This document shows, one piece after another, positions 1 to 9,031 of a DNA stretch of 64,000 nt; within the stretch, counting starts at the first letter, position 1, and every line of letters starts with the position of its first letter. The notes beneath the pieces are model-generated. The model ran no database searches and had not been told where the DNA came from. It saw nothing but the letters and a program-made list of their open reading frames with translations. The DNA comes from Aureibaculum luteum (lineage in GTDB: Bacteria; Bacteroidota; Bacteroidia; Flavobacteriales; Flavobacteriaceae). The translations under genes and the position numbers were made by a program. The stretch spans positions 124,001 through 188,000 of the forward strand of contig NZ_QRGD01000002.1 in NCBI RefSeq assembly GCF_003449015.1, given 5' to 3'.

Positions 1-146
1 CCGACTGAAAAATAGGAATAAAAGTCAAGTCCAAAACCCGAAATAACGTGTTGAACATCGTAATCTCTAATTAAGTTATTTTATAGATATTTTATAAAAT
101 TTTATATTCGCAAGATTATTAAAATATCAAAAAAATTAGATTGATT

Positions 147-1544
147 ATGAGTAATACTTTATTTGACAAAGTTTGGGATGCCCATGTAGTACGTAAAATT
201 GAAGGAGGACCAGATGTTTTTTTTATCGACAGACATTTAATACATGAGGTTACAAGTCCTGTTGCTTTCTTGGGTTTAAAAACTAGAGGCATTAAAGTTA
301 TGGAGCCGAAGCGAACTTTCGCTACAGCTGACCATAATACACCAACTATAAATCAACATTTACCAGTTGAAGATCCACTTTCTGCTAATCAGTTAAAAGC
401 GTTGGAAGAAAATTCTAAAGAGCACGGTATTCTTCATTGGGGGTTAGGTCATGAAAATAATGGAATTGTACATGTTGTAGGACCAGAAAATGGAATCACA
501 TTACCAGGAGCTACAATAGTTTGTGGAGATTCACATACATCAACACATGGTGCTTTTGGTGCCATTGCTTTTGGTATTGGTACTTCGGAGGTTGAAATGG
601 TACTTTCTACACAATGTATTATGCAGCCTAAGCCTAAAAAAATGAGAATTAATATCGTTGGGAAACTGAATAGAGCAGTTACGCCTAAAGATGTTGCATT
701 ATATATTATTTCACAATTGTCAACTTCGGGTGCTACAGGTTATTTTGTAGAATATGCAGGTGATGTATTTGAGGAAATGTCTATGGAAGGAAGAATGACC
801 GTTTGTAACTTAAGTATAGAGATGGGAGCTAGAGGTGGCATGATTGCCCCTGATGAAAAAACATTTGATTATATAAAAGGAAGAAAGTTTACACCAAAAG
901 GAGCGGATTGGGATACGGCTATGGAGTATTGGAAAACGTTGAAAACGGATGCTGATGCTACTTTCGATAAAGAATATACATTTAATGCTTCAGATATAGA
1001 ACCAATGATTACCTATGGTACCAATCCAGGAATGGGTATGGGTATTTCTAATCAAATTCCACAATCTGATGCCGTAAAAGATGGTAAAGCTACTTATGAG
1101 AAATCATTGAGCTATATGGGGTATGAACAAGGAGAATCTATGATTGGTAAAACTATAGATTTTGTTTTTGTGGGTAGTTGTACAAATGGTAGAATAGAAG
1201 ACTTTAGATCTTTTGCATCTATTGTTAAAGGAAGAAAAAAAGCAGACAATGTTACAGCATGGTTAGTGCCAGGTTCACATAAAGTTGAAGCTCAAATTAA
1301 AGAAGAAGGTATTTTAGATATTTTAACAGATGCAGGTTTCGCATTAAGAGAGCCAGGTTGTTCAGCTTGTTTAGCGATGAATGATGATAAGGTACCTGCA
1401 GGGAAATATGCGGTAAGTACGTCCAATAGAAATTTTGAAGGTCGTCAAGGACCCGGTTCTCGTACATTATTAGCAAGTCCTTTAGTGGCAGCAGCAGCGG
1501 CAGTAACTGGTAAAGTAACTGATCCTCGTGAATTGATGGCGTAA
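147..1544 (+). CDS. leuC: 3-isopropylmalate dehydratase large subunit LeuC
   Basis: Large subunit of the aconitase-family enzyme that isomerises 2-isopropylmalate to 3-isopropylmalate in leucine synthesis; it works in the cytoplasm with LeuD. The 465-residue length is normal. The 4Fe-4S cluster ligands are visible in VGSCTNGR (about residue 347) and [10 protein letters not shown] (about 405-413), and [12 protein letters not shown] is the family signature. The open frame begins six bases earlier at a TTG, but the ATG at 147 gives the expected N-terminus ([15 protein letters not shown]). leuD follows after 45 bases, so the two are almost certainly co-transcribed. The last residues run through an alanine-rich stretch typical of LeuC. 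Confidence 0.97.
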   Translation: MSNTLFDKVWDAHVVRKIEGGPDVFFIDRHLIHEVTSPVAFLGLKTRGIKVMEPKRTFATADHNTPTINQHLPVEDPLSANQLKALEENSKEHGILHWGLGHENNGIVHVVGPENGITLPGATIVCGDSHTSTHGAFGAIAFGIGTSEVEMVLSTQCIMQPKPKKMRINIVGKLNRAVTPKDVALYIISQLSTSGATGYFVEYAGDVFEEMSMEGRMTVCNLSIEMGARGGMIAPDEKTFDYIKGRKFTPKGADWDTAMEYWKTLKTDADATFDKEYTFNASDIEPMITYGTNPGMGMGISNQIPQSDAVKDGKATYEKSLSYMGYEQGESMIGKTIDFVFVGSCTNGRIEDFRSFASIVKGRKKADNVTAWLVPGSHKVEAQIKEEGILDILTDAGFALREPGCSACLAMNDDKVPAGKYAVSTSNRNFEGRQGPGSRTLLASPLVAAAAAVTGKVTDPRELMA

Positions 1545-1589
1545 GTGTCTACCAAATAACAATAAGTATAATAATAGAATAACCATACA

Positions 1590-2186
1590 ATGGCATACGA
1601 TAAATTTAATATATTACAAACATCAGCATACCCACTTTCAATAGAAAACGTGGATACCGACCAAATCATTCCTGCACGTTTTTTAAAAGCTACAGAAAGA
1701 AAAGGTTTTGGAGATAATCTTTTTAGAGATTGGAGATACAATTCAGATGATAGTCCGAAAGTAGATTTTCCTTTAAACAATCCAAAATACAGCGGTAAAA
1801 TTTTAGTTGGAGGGAGAAATTTTGGATCAGGATCTTCACGAGAACACGCAGCGTGGGCAGTATACGATTTTGGATTTAGATGTGTAATCTCTAGTTTTTT
1901 TGCAGATATTTTTAGAGGGAATTGCTTGAATGTAGGTGTTTTACCAGTTCAGATAAGCGAAAATTTTTTACAAGAAATATTTGGAGCTATTGAAGCTAAT
2001 CCGGACACGGAAATCAAAGTAGATTTACAAAATCAGACCGTTACACTTTTAAGTTCGGGTAATTCAGAGTCGTTTGAAATTAATTCTTATAAAAAGGAAA
2101 ATATGCTCAATGGTTTTGATGATATAGACTATTTACAAAATATAAAAGGAGAGATTCAAGAGTTTGTAAAAACACGTCCTTTTTAA
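1590..2186 (+). CDS. leuD: 3-isopropylmalate dehydratase small subunit LeuD
   Basis: Small (swivel-domain) subunit that completes the isopropylmalate isomerase with LeuC. The 198 residues are the usual bacterial length. Recognisable are the N-terminal VDTDQIIPARFLK segment and the substrate-loop motif GGRNFGSGSSREHA at about residues 71-84. It lies 45 bases after leuC and 24 bases before the LeuA-like gene, so the three form one operon. No Shine-Dalgarno sequence is seen, which is normal for Bacteroidota. Confidence 0.97.
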   Translation: MAYDKFNILQTSAYPLSIENVDTDQIIPARFLKATERKGFGDNLFRDWRYNSDDSPKVDFPLNNPKYSGKILVGGRNFGSGSSREHAAWAVYDFGFRCVISSFFADIFRGNCLNVGVLPVQISENFLQEIFGAIEANPDTEIKVDLQNQTVTLLSSGNSESFEINSYKKENMLNGFDDIDYLQNIKGEIQEFVKTRPF

Positions 2187-2210
2187 TATAATTTTCTACA
2201 GCAGACCTAT

Positions 2211-3728
2211 ATGACCAAGCGTAAAATTGAAATCATGGACACCACCTTACGAGATGGTGAACAAACTAGTGGTGTTTCATTTTCTTCATCAGAAAAGTTA
2301 ACCATTGCTCAATTATTATTAGAAGAACTAAAAGTTGATCGTATTGAAGTTGCTTCAACACGAGTTTCTGAAGGTGAATTTAATGCGGTTAAAAGCATAA
2401 CGGAATGGGCTAAAGAAAAAGGTTATTTAGATAAAATAGAGGTCTTATCTTTTGTAGATAACGGGTTGTCCATTGAGTGGATGAAGAATACGGGGGCTAA
2501 AGTTCAGAACTTACTGACCAAAGGCTCCTTAAATCATTTAAAATATCAGCTTAAAAAGACACCCGAACAACATTTTTCAGAAATAAAAAAAGTTATAGAA
2601 CTTGCTGTAGCCGCTTCTATTAAAACCAATGTTTATTTAGAAGATTGGAGTAATGGAATGCGGAATTCAGAAGCTTATGTCTATGAATATTTAGATTTTT
2701 TAGAAACGCAACCCGTAGAACGAATTTTATTACCAGATACTTTGGGGGTGTTATCTCCAGAAGAAAGTTTTAAATATCTCTCCGCCATACGAGCTAAATA
2801 TCCTAAAATGCATATTGACTTCCATGCTCATAATGATTATGATTTGGGAGTCTCAAATGCCTTAGAAGCTGTAAAGGCAGGTGTAAACGGATTGCATCTC
2901 ACAGTTAATGGAATGGGAGAGCGAGCGGGTAATGCTCCATTAGCAAGTGTAGTAGCTGTAATAAATGACTTTTTACCTGATATTGAAATTGGTGTCAATG
3001 AACAAGCTTTATATACGGTAAGTAAATTGGTAGAGACGTTCTCTGGCTTCAGAATTCCTGTTAATAAACCTGTTTTAGGAGATAACGTGTTTACGCAAAC
3101 AGCTGGTATTCATGCTGATGGCGATAGTAAAAATAACTTATACTTTAATGATTTATTACCTGAAAGGTTTGGCAGAAAACGGAAATACGCCTTAGGAAAA
3201 ACATCTGGAAAAGCCAATATTCAAAAGAATTTACAAGAGCTAGGTTTACAATTGAATGATGAAGATGTTTTAAAAGTAACGCAGCGTATTATTGAATTAG
3301 GTGATAAGAAAGAAGTAGTTACCAAGGAAGATTTACCTTATATAATTTCTGATGTCTTGGATAGTAATGTTTATGAAGAACGTATTACTATTGAATCTTA
3401 CGTGTTAACACATGCTAAGGGGTTAAAGCCATCTACAACCGTTTCTGTGAAAATAGATGGAGTCTTAATAGAGGAGCATTGTCAAGGTGATGGTCAATTT
3501 GATGCGTTTATGAATGCATTAGGTAAGGTATATAAAAGTAAAGGGTTAACATTACCTAAACTTACTGATTACGCAGTTAGAATTCCACCTGGATCAAGCT
3601 CTGATGCACTTTGTGAAACAGTAATTACTTGGAAAACTAATGATAAAACTTTTAAAACAAGAGGGTTAGATTCTGATCAAACCGTCTCGGCCATAAAAGC
3701 TACTCAAAAGATGTTGAATATAATTTAA
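2211..3728 (+). CDS. 2-isopropylmalate synthase / citramalate synthase family protein
   Basis: Acyl-transferring aldolase of the HMGL-like TIM-barrel family, condensing acetyl-CoA with a 2-oxoacid. The catalytic barrel occupies about residues 1-290: DTTLRDGEQTSG is the metal-binding signature, HAHNDYDLG supplies metal-ligand histidines, and NGMGERAGNAPL is the family signature. Residues about 370-505 form a LeuA-type allosteric dimerisation domain. Position directly after leuCD argues for 2-isopropylmalate synthase (leucine-inhibited). The sequence does not settle this against (R)-citramalate synthase, which has the same architecture and would feed isoleucine synthesis through the same LeuCD. 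No leuB follows in this window, so the pathway dehydrogenase must be elsewhere. Confidence 0.88.
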   Translation: MTKRKIEIMDTTLRDGEQTSGVSFSSSEKLTIAQLLLEELKVDRIEVASTRVSEGEFNAVKSITEWAKEKGYLDKIEVLSFVDNGLSIEWMKNTGAKVQNLLTKGSLNHLKYQLKKTPEQHFSEIKKVIELAVAASIKTNVYLEDWSNGMRNSEAYVYEYLDFLETQPVERILLPDTLGVLSPEESFKYLSAIRAKYPKMHIDFHAHNDYDLGVSNALEAVKAGVNGLHLTVNGMGERAGNAPLASVVAVINDFLPDIEIGVNEQALYTVSKLVETFSGFRIPVNKPVLGDNVFTQTAGIHADGDSKNNLYFNDLLPERFGRKRKYALGKTSGKANIQKNLQELGLQLNDEDVLKVTQRIIELGDKKEVVTKEDLPYIISDVLDSNVYEERITIESYVLTHAKGLKPSTTVSVKIDGVLIEEHCQGDGQFDAFMNALGKVYKSKGLTLPKLTDYAVRIPPGSSSDALCETVITWKTNDKTFKTRGLDSDQTVSAIKATQKMLNII

Positions 3729-3805
3729 CTTTAGTAAAGTTACATTTATAGCCAAATATTCCTTTTTTTTGATTAAATTACTACCTTAATTTTGTACGTT
3801 AAACT

Positions 3806-5116
3806 ATGGTAGCTATAAATATTACTTCAATTTCAAAAAAGATATTGTTCTCTTTTATATGCATGACTTTATCAGCAGGTACAGTGTTTGCATTTTCAAA
3901 TTTTCAGGAAGACCCAATTGAGTATACTAATGAATATTTAGAATACGGCGGTGTTGTTTTGGACAGTGAAACTGGTAATGCGTTGGTTTTTGCAACATTA
4001 ACGGTTAAAGAAACAAATATCAGTACGATAACAAATTCCGATGGCAAATTTCTGTTAAAAGTCCCAAAAGATCTAGACAATGGGGTGTTAATAATATCCT
4101 ATATTGGATTTGATACGAAGGAGGTTTTATTGACAACATTAAAGGCTGAAGATAATAAAATTGAATTAATCAATTCAATAATTAAGTTAGGGGAAATTAA
4201 ATTGGTAGCTCCAAATGATGCCAAAGCTTTGGTTAAATCTACCTTAAAGAAAAAAGCTATTAATAATGTGAATGAACCTGTCTTAATGACCGCTTTTTAC
4301 AGAGAAACTATTAAAAAAGGTCGCAAAAATGCCTCTTTAGCTGAAGCTATTGTAAATGTGTATAAGCAGCCTTATACCTCTTCTAGACAAGATGATATAG
4401 AGCTGTTTAAGGCAAGAAAAAGTACTGATTACAACAAGTTAGATACAGTAGCTTTAAAATTACAAGGAGGTCCTTATAATCCATTATATATCGATTTAAT
4501 GAAGTACCCTGAATATATTTTTAATTCGGATATGATTGATTCTTACAGATTTAGCTTTGCACCTACAACTACAATTAATGGTAATGCCGTTTATGTCGTT
4601 CAGTTTAAACAACTAAATACGGTTACAGAACCCTTATATTATGGAAAACTATATATAGATGTTGAAACTTCAGCGTTAAAAAGTGCGATCTACAATTTGA
4701 ATGTTGAAAATAAAGAATTAACAGGCGACCTTTTTGTGCGAAAAAAACCAAGGGATATTAAAGTGTATCCTACCAATGCGGCTTATAGGGTAGATTACCT
4801 AGAGAAAGATGGTAAATGGTATTATGGTTATGGAAATGTGCAATTGAGTTTTAAGGTGAAACGGAAACGTAAATTGTTTAGTTCGAACTATTCATTAACA
4901 AGTGAAATGGCGGTAACCGATTGGAAATTTAATATTGATAATGAGAAGTTAAAAAATAGAGAAAAGCTTAAGAAATCTGTTGTTATAAGTGATGCAGCAT
5001 CAGGGTTTTCAGATCCTGAATTTTGGGGAGCATATAATGTTATTGAACCTGAAAAGTCTATTGAATCTGCTATTAATAAAATAAAGAAACAACTAAATAA
5101 AGCCAATAAAGGGTAA
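3806..5116 (+). CDS. secreted carboxypeptidase-D-regulatory-like (DUF5686-type) protein
   Basis: Predicted envelope protein of 436 residues with an N-terminal signal peptide (hydrophobic stretch ILFSFICMTLSAGTVFAF). It is followed at about residues 45-120 by a CarboxypepD_reg-like beta-sandwich (GGVVLDSETGNALVFATLTVKETN, then TNSDGKFLL and YIGFDTKEV). The rest resembles the periplasmic part of DUF5686-type proteins of Bacteroidota but is shorter and lacks an outer-membrane barrel. Function is unknown; such domains act in surface assembly or TonB-linked systems. A possible -7 box, TAATTTTG, sits at 3787-3794, only 12 bases before the start codon. Confidence 0.75.
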   Translation: MVAINITSISKKILFSFICMTLSAGTVFAFSNFQEDPIEYTNEYLEYGGVVLDSETGNALVFATLTVKETNISTITNSDGKFLLKVPKDLDNGVLIISYIGFDTKEVLLTTLKAEDNKIELINSIIKLGEIKLVAPNDAKALVKSTLKKKAINNVNEPVLMTAFYRETIKKGRKNASLAEAIVNVYKQPYTSSRQDDIELFKARKSTDYNKLDTVALKLQGGPYNPLYIDLMKYPEYIFNSDMIDSYRFSFAPTTTINGNAVYVVQFKQLNTVTEPLYYGKLYIDVETSALKSAIYNLNVENKELTGDLFVRKKPRDIKVYPTNAAYRVDYLEKDGKWYYGYGNVQLSFKVKRKRKLFSSNYSLTSEMAVTDWKFNIDNEKLKNREKLKKSVVISDAASGFSDPEFWGAYNVIEPEKSIESAINKIKKQLNKANKG

Positions 5117-5143
5117 ACTGCTAATCAATTCTATTATTAAACG

Positions 5144-5151
5144 TACTTTTG
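5144..5151 (+). promoter_or_regulatory. -7 promoter box before the DEAD-box helicase
   Basis: TACTTTTG matches the Bacteroidota -7 consensus TAnnTTTG and lies 20 bases upstream of the helicase start codon. No clear -33 TTG is seen at the usual distance. Confidence 0.5.
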
Positions 5152-5170
5152 CAGAAAATTACATAAAATT

Positions 5171-6292
5171 ATGTCAACGTTTTCTGATTTAGGTATTCAA
5201 TCCTCTTATATAAAATCTTTGCAAGAATTAGGAATTACTGTTCCTACAGAAATTCAAGAAAAAGCTATTCCTGTACTTTTAAGTACAAAGACAGATTTTA
5301 TTGGATTAGCTCAAACAGGTACGGGTAAAACTGCCGCTTTCGGACTGCCTATTTTGCAATCAATAGATCCTTCTAAAGATGAGATTCAGGCTTTAATTTT
5401 GGCTCCAACGCGAGAATTGGTACAACAAATCCAGAAACAATTATTTAGGTTCACGAAGTATCATTCAAAAAAAATATTTTCTGAAGGAATTTATGGTGGT
5501 GAAAAAATTGATATTCAATTGAAAAGAATTCAACGTACCACGCATATTGTTGTTGCTACTCCTGGACGATTGATTGATTTTATTGAAAGAGGAGAAATTG
5601 ATTTACAACATATGAAGACGTTAGTTTTAGATGAGGCTGATGAAATGATGAGTATGGGATTTAAACAAGATTTAAATACCATATTAAAATATACAAGTGG
5701 GCTTAGAAATACATGGTTGTTTTCGGCTACCATGCCAGATGAAATTCAAAGTATCATTAAGAAATATATGTCGCCAAAGGCTGTACGAATTGCAGTAAAC
5801 GAAAACAACTTAGTAAATTCAAATATTAGTCATCAATATTTAATCACTACTATAAAGAAAAAAGTAGATGTTCTTATCCAGTTTTTAGAAAGTAAGCCCG
5901 AAGAACGAGGTATTATTTTTTGTAGAACAAAAGCAGGTACACAAAATCTTACAAATATTTTGAAGGAAGAAGGCTTCTCTGTAGGAGCTTTGGAAGGTGA
6001 TATGCAACAAAGAGATCGTGATAAGGTAATGCGGGCTTTTAAAAATGAAAGTGTACAAATCCTTATTTCAACAGATGTTTCTGCTCGTGGAATCGATGTT
6101 AATAGTTTAGCCTTTGTAATTCACCATCAATTGCCAGAGCAATTAGAATATTATACCCACAGAAGTGGTAGAACGGCAAGAGCTGGAAAAAAAGGAGTTT
6201 CAATGGCATTGATTTTGCCAAGTGAATTACAGTTGATTCACGGGCTTCAAAAGAGCTTAGACATAAAATTTACGGAAGTATTTTCATCTTAG
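5171..6292 (+). CDS. DEAD/DEAH-box ATP-dependent RNA helicase
   Basis: Cytoplasmic RNA helicase of the RhlE/DbpA-like class, 373 residues. Motifs in order are the Q motif (GITVPTEIQ), Walker A (AQTGTGKTAA), motif Ia (PTREL), GG, TPGR, DEAD (VLDEADEM), SAT, then in the second RecA domain IIFCRTKAG, TDVSARGID and the arginine-finger motif HRSGRTARAG. The protein ends soon after motif VI, so it is a bare helicase core without the basic or RRM tail that directs some relatives to a specific RNA. It has its own -7 box at 5144-5151. The exact RNA target cannot be read from the sequence. Confidence 0.93.
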   Translation: MSTFSDLGIQSSYIKSLQELGITVPTEIQEKAIPVLLSTKTDFIGLAQTGTGKTAAFGLPILQSIDPSKDEIQALILAPTRELVQQIQKQLFRFTKYHSKKIFSEGIYGGEKIDIQLKRIQRTTHIVVATPGRLIDFIERGEIDLQHMKTLVLDEADEMMSMGFKQDLNTILKYTSGLRNTWLFSATMPDEIQSIIKKYMSPKAVRIAVNENNLVNSNISHQYLITTIKKKVDVLIQFLESKPEERGIIFCRTKAGTQNLTNILKEEGFSVGALEGDMQQRDRDKVMRAFKNESVQILISTDVSARGIDVNSLAFVIHHQLPEQLEYYTHRSGRTARAGKKGVSMALILPSELQLIHGLQKSLDIKFTEVFSS

Positions 6293-6390
6293 AAAGAGCA
6301 TACTTATTTCTTTTAAAAATAGATCATTTTAATCATTTAGAAATTTTTTAGTAAATTTCATTCATCTAACTTAATGTTGAATAGACTATT

Positions 6391-6804
6391 ATGCTAAAGA
6401 ATATCTGCCTATTTATGGTCTTATCCGTTGTAATTGGATGTAAGAAAAAAATTGAAGACCCTTTTACTTGGAAAACAATAAAAGTTACTGCGACTGCCTA
6501 TAATTCAACTACAGCACAAACAGATGGGAATCCACATATTACCGCTTGGGGCGATAGTCTAAGACCTGGAATGCCATATATTGCCGTTTCTAGAGATTTA
6601 CTTAGAATGGGATTAAAGCATAATACACCCATAAAAATTGAAGGAATAAAAGGAACTTATCTTGTAAAAGATAAAATGCATTATCGTTGGAGAAATAAAA
6701 TTGATATCTATATGGGTAAAGATATTAAGCGAGCGAAAGAGTGGGGCCGTAAGAAATTAGAAATACAATACGGTGTTATCGATACTACAAAAATAAAAAA
6801 ATAA
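6391..6804 (+). CDS. 3D-domain lipoprotein
   Basis: Small predicted lipoprotein of 137 residues: an N-terminal hydrophobic segment ends in a VIGC lipobox. The body fits a 3D (Asp-Asp-Asp) double-psi beta-barrel: VTATAYNSTTAQTDGNP is followed by TAWGDSLRPGMPYIAVSRDLL and, towards the end, DKMHYRWRNKIDIYMGKD. Such domains occur in peptidoglycan-acting or peptidoglycan-binding proteins (MltA C-terminal and YorM-like proteins), and the conserved aspartates are present. It is likely attached to an envelope membrane and acts on or near murein. It stands alone between the helicase and the sigma factor. Confidence 0.75.
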   Translation: MLKNICLFMVLSVVIGCKKKIEDPFTWKTIKVTATAYNSTTAQTDGNPHITAWGDSLRPGMPYIAVSRDLLRMGLKHNTPIKIEGIKGTYLVKDKMHYRWRNKIDIYMGKDIKRAKEWGRKKLEIQYGVIDTTKIKK

Positions 6805-6859
6805 TTTTTTTGTGATTTTTCAGAGACTTCAGTTACTAATGGAGTGTAATTAATTTTGA

Positions 6860-7345
6860 ATGACCAAGAAACAAGCATTTACTGAAGTTATAAAAGAGAA
6901 CCAAGGAATTATTTTTAAAATAACTTCAGTTTACACAAATAACAAAGAAGATCAACAAGATTTATATCAAGAAATAGTTTATCAGCTGTTTAAGTCTTAT
7001 AAGACCTTTAAGGGTAACGCTAAAATTAGCACCTGGATGTATAGGGTAGCTTTAAATACATCAATAACCTACTTGAAAAAGGAAAAAAGAGGTGGCGTTC
7101 GAATTCCAATTGAAAAAATACTTACTTATAAAACGGAACAAGAAGATACCATTATAGAAGATCGTATTGTACTGTTACATACCAAGATTAAAAAATTAAA
7201 TATCATAGAAAAAGGTATAATTCTACTTTATTTAGAAGGAAAAAACTATGATGAAATAGCCGAGATAACAGGATTCACAAACACAAATGTGGGTACCAGA
7301 TTATCTCGAATTAAAGAAAAATTAAAAACACAAATTTTAAAGTAA
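6860..7345 (+). CDS. ECF-type RNA polymerase sigma factor
   Basis: Sigma-70 family protein of the extracytoplasmic-function size class, 161 residues. Region 2 is at about residues 10-75 (DQQDLYQEIVYQLFKSY, then WMYRVALNTSITYLKK). Region 4 is at about 105-160 with the helix-turn-helix NYDEIAEITGFTNTNVGTRLSRIKEKLK. The next gene starts one base after its stop and encodes a membrane protein, as is usual for a sigma factor and its membrane-bound partner or anti-sigma factor. The sequence TAATTTTG ends only one base before the ATG, so either it is a chance match or the mRNA has almost no leader. Confidence 0.9.
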   Translation: MTKKQAFTEVIKENQGIIFKITSVYTNNKEDQQDLYQEIVYQLFKSYKTFKGNAKISTWMYRVALNTSITYLKKEKRGGVRIPIEKILTYKTEQEDTIIEDRIVLLHTKIKKLNIIEKGIILLYLEGKNYDEIAEITGFTNTNVGTRLSRIKEKLKTQILK

Positions 7346-7346
7346 T

Positions 7347-7958
7347 ATGGAATTAGAAGAAATGAAATCGCTTTGGTTCAATTTATCTAAAGAAGTTGAA
7401 CAACAAAAAATATTAACTGATCATTTAATAATTGAAATGACAAAGGAACGTATTAACTCGAAATTGAATAAAATAGCTCTTCCTGAAATGATTGGAGCAT
7501 TGGTTTGTTTTACTGGAGCCTTATTTATTCTAGTAAATTTTTCAAAATTAGATACCTGGTATTTTATTACCTGTGGTGTTTTTACTATTTTGTATCTTAT
7601 TTTACTGCCTATAGTTTCGCTAAGAAGTTTATTCAAAATGAAAAATGTTTCGCTTGATGATACTAATTATAAGCAGACCTTAATTAAATTTTCAAGAAAT
7701 AAAAAAAGATATATGATGATTCAAAAATCAAGTATCTACTTTAGTCTTTTATTAGTATTTACAGCAATGCCTTTAGCAGGTAAAATAATAAATAATAAAG
7801 ATATTTTCTTTGAAAGTAACATTTGGTATATCTATTTACCCATTATGTTGGTATTTCTATTTTTCTTTTCAAGATGGGGAATTAAATGTGTAAATAATGT
7901 AACGCAATCAAGTGAAGATTTATTAAAGGACCTTGAAAAATCTTCAAGTAGTAATTAA
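7347..7958 (+). CDS. membrane protein, probable partner of the ECF sigma factor
   Basis: A 203-residue protein with a soluble N-terminus (about 45 residues, ELEEMKSLWFNLSKEVEQQ) and four predicted membrane segments arranged as two pairs (about 50-70, 75-95, 125-145 and 160-178). It begins immediately after the sigma-factor gene, so translation is probably coupled. The layout, a cytoplasmic head followed by membrane helices, is what is commonly seen in flavobacterial genes next to ECF sigma factors. I infer a role in holding or sensing for the sigma factor. No anti-sigma zinc-finger motif is visible and no specific family is recognised. Confidence 0.75.
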   Translation: MELEEMKSLWFNLSKEVEQQKILTDHLIIEMTKERINSKLNKIALPEMIGALVCFTGALFILVNFSKLDTWYFITCGVFTILYLILLPIVSLRSLFKMKNVSLDDTNYKQTLIKFSRNKKRYMMIQKSSIYFSLLLVFTAMPLAGKIINNKDIFFESNIWYIYLPIMLVFLFFFSRWGIKCVNNVTQSSEDLLKDLEKSSSSN

Positions 7959-8160
7959 AATAAATTTTTATTTAAAAATAAAGTAAATTTTATTAATCTG
8001 ATAATTAGTTGTTTAAATAATATCTTCTAAAAAATGTAAAAAAACATTGATTTTATGTAGGAGTTTTTGGGTAGAAGTTGTTTTAATAGTGAATAGTGAA
8101 ATAATATTAATCAAATTATAATAACAGATATACTATAAGATTAATAGAACAAAGGGGTAA
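7959..8160 (+). other. gene-free stretch upstream of a terminator
   Basis: About 200 A+T-rich bases between the sigma-factor operon and the terminator at 8161. No convincing reading frame is present. It is either a long 3' untranslated region of the operon or holds a small RNA ending at that terminator. Confidence 0.4.
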
Positions 8161-8202
8161 AAAACTGTCTTAACGCAATGGTGAGTTAAGGCAGTTTTTT
8201 TT
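8161..8202 (+). terminator. strong rho-independent terminator
   Basis: A 14-bp stem pairs AAAACTGTCTTAAC (8161-8174) with GTTAAGGCAGTTTT (8185-8198), with one G-U pair and a ten-base loop, followed by a run of eight T. It lies 200 bases after the sigma-factor operon. Confidence 0.9.
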
Positions 8203-8251
8203 GCGTTATTTTAAATTATCAAAATACATTATTATATGTAATTAAGTTTAG

Positions 8252-8259
8252 TATTTTTG
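8252..8259 (+). promoter_or_regulatory. -7 promoter box before the amidase gene
   Basis: TATTTTTG matches TAnnTTTG and lies 29 bases before the start codon at 8288, directly downstream of the terminator that isolates this gene from the sigma-factor operon. Confidence 0.45.
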
Positions 8260-8287
8260 AAACGTTAAAAGTGGAAAATCGTACTCA

Positions 8288-8944
8288 ATGAAATGTAGTG
8301 TATTGTTAATTGTTTTTATAGCCTTTTTTTCCTGTAAATCTGCTCAAAAAATTGTGGATAAGCCAATAGTTTTTGACGAAGAAAGGAAGGCGTTAACCTT
8401 AGCTTATTTGTCTAATCGTTATGGATTAGAACAAGAATTGCCAATAATAGAGCCTAAAATGGTGGTACTACACTGGACGGCTATTCCTACTTTAGAAAAA
8501 TCTTTTACAGCGTTTAATAAATCAGCTTTACCAAACTGGAGACCTGCATTGGTTAATAAGAGTGGTTTAAATGTTTCTTCACAATTTTTAGTAGCTCAAG
8601 ATGGTACTATTTATCGTTTAATGCCCGAAACTTTTATGGCTAGGCATGTTATTGGATTAAACCATGCAGCAATTGGCATAGAAAATGTAGGAGGTACAAA
8701 AGATACGCCATTGACGGAGGCTCAATTAAAATCTAATATATGGTTGGTTACTTATTTAGCTAAAAAATATGATATTCAATATGTGATTGGACATTATGAA
8801 TATACTAATTTTGAAGGACATCCATTATGGTTAGAAAAAGATGCCAATTATAGAACAGAAAAAACTGATCCTGGTATAGATTTTGTAAACAAAGTTAAAA
8901 GTGCTACAAAAAGCTTAAATTTGAAACCAACACCTTTAAAATAA
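8288..8944 (+). CDS. N-acetylmuramoyl-L-alanine amidase, lipoprotein
   Basis: Peptidoglycan amidase of the Amidase_2/PGRP fold, 218 residues, with a lipoprotein signal peptide ending in FFSC. It would cut the bond between N-acetylmuramic acid and the stem peptide. Zinc-site residues are visible: H in VVLHWTAIP, the H of IGHYEYTN, and the late KTDPG segment supplying D. GIENVGG and FLVAQDGTIYRLMP are typical core strands. An M14 peptidase follows 88 bases downstream, so the pair may act together in murein recycling or remodelling. Confidence 0.9.
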   Translation: MKCSVLLIVFIAFFSCKSAQKIVDKPIVFDEERKALTLAYLSNRYGLEQELPIIEPKMVVLHWTAIPTLEKSFTAFNKSALPNWRPALVNKSGLNVSSQFLVAQDGTIYRLMPETFMARHVIGLNHAAIGIENVGGTKDTPLTEAQLKSNIWLVTYLAKKYDIQYVIGHYEYTNFEGHPLWLEKDANYRTEKTDPGIDFVNKVKSATKSLNLKPTPLK

Positions 8945-9031
8945 GAATTGATTTATACGAGGCATTAAAATCAACTTAATGATAATGCCAAGGGTAAAAC
9001 TTCAACGAATAATGATCAAGACAATTAAACT

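Noticed and set aside
1445-1780. Open frame on the minus strand across the leuC-leuD junction
   Set aside because: It is antisense to two certain genes and has no recognisable features.
4888-5106. Hydrophobic minus-strand frame inside the 3806 gene
   Set aside because: Shadow of a real coding region; the hydrophobicity reflects antisense of charged lysine-rich codons.
6851-6858. TAATTTTG just before the ECF sigma gene as its promoter
   Set aside because: It ends one base before the ATG, so transcription would begin inside the gene; no ATG downstream would keep region 2 intact.
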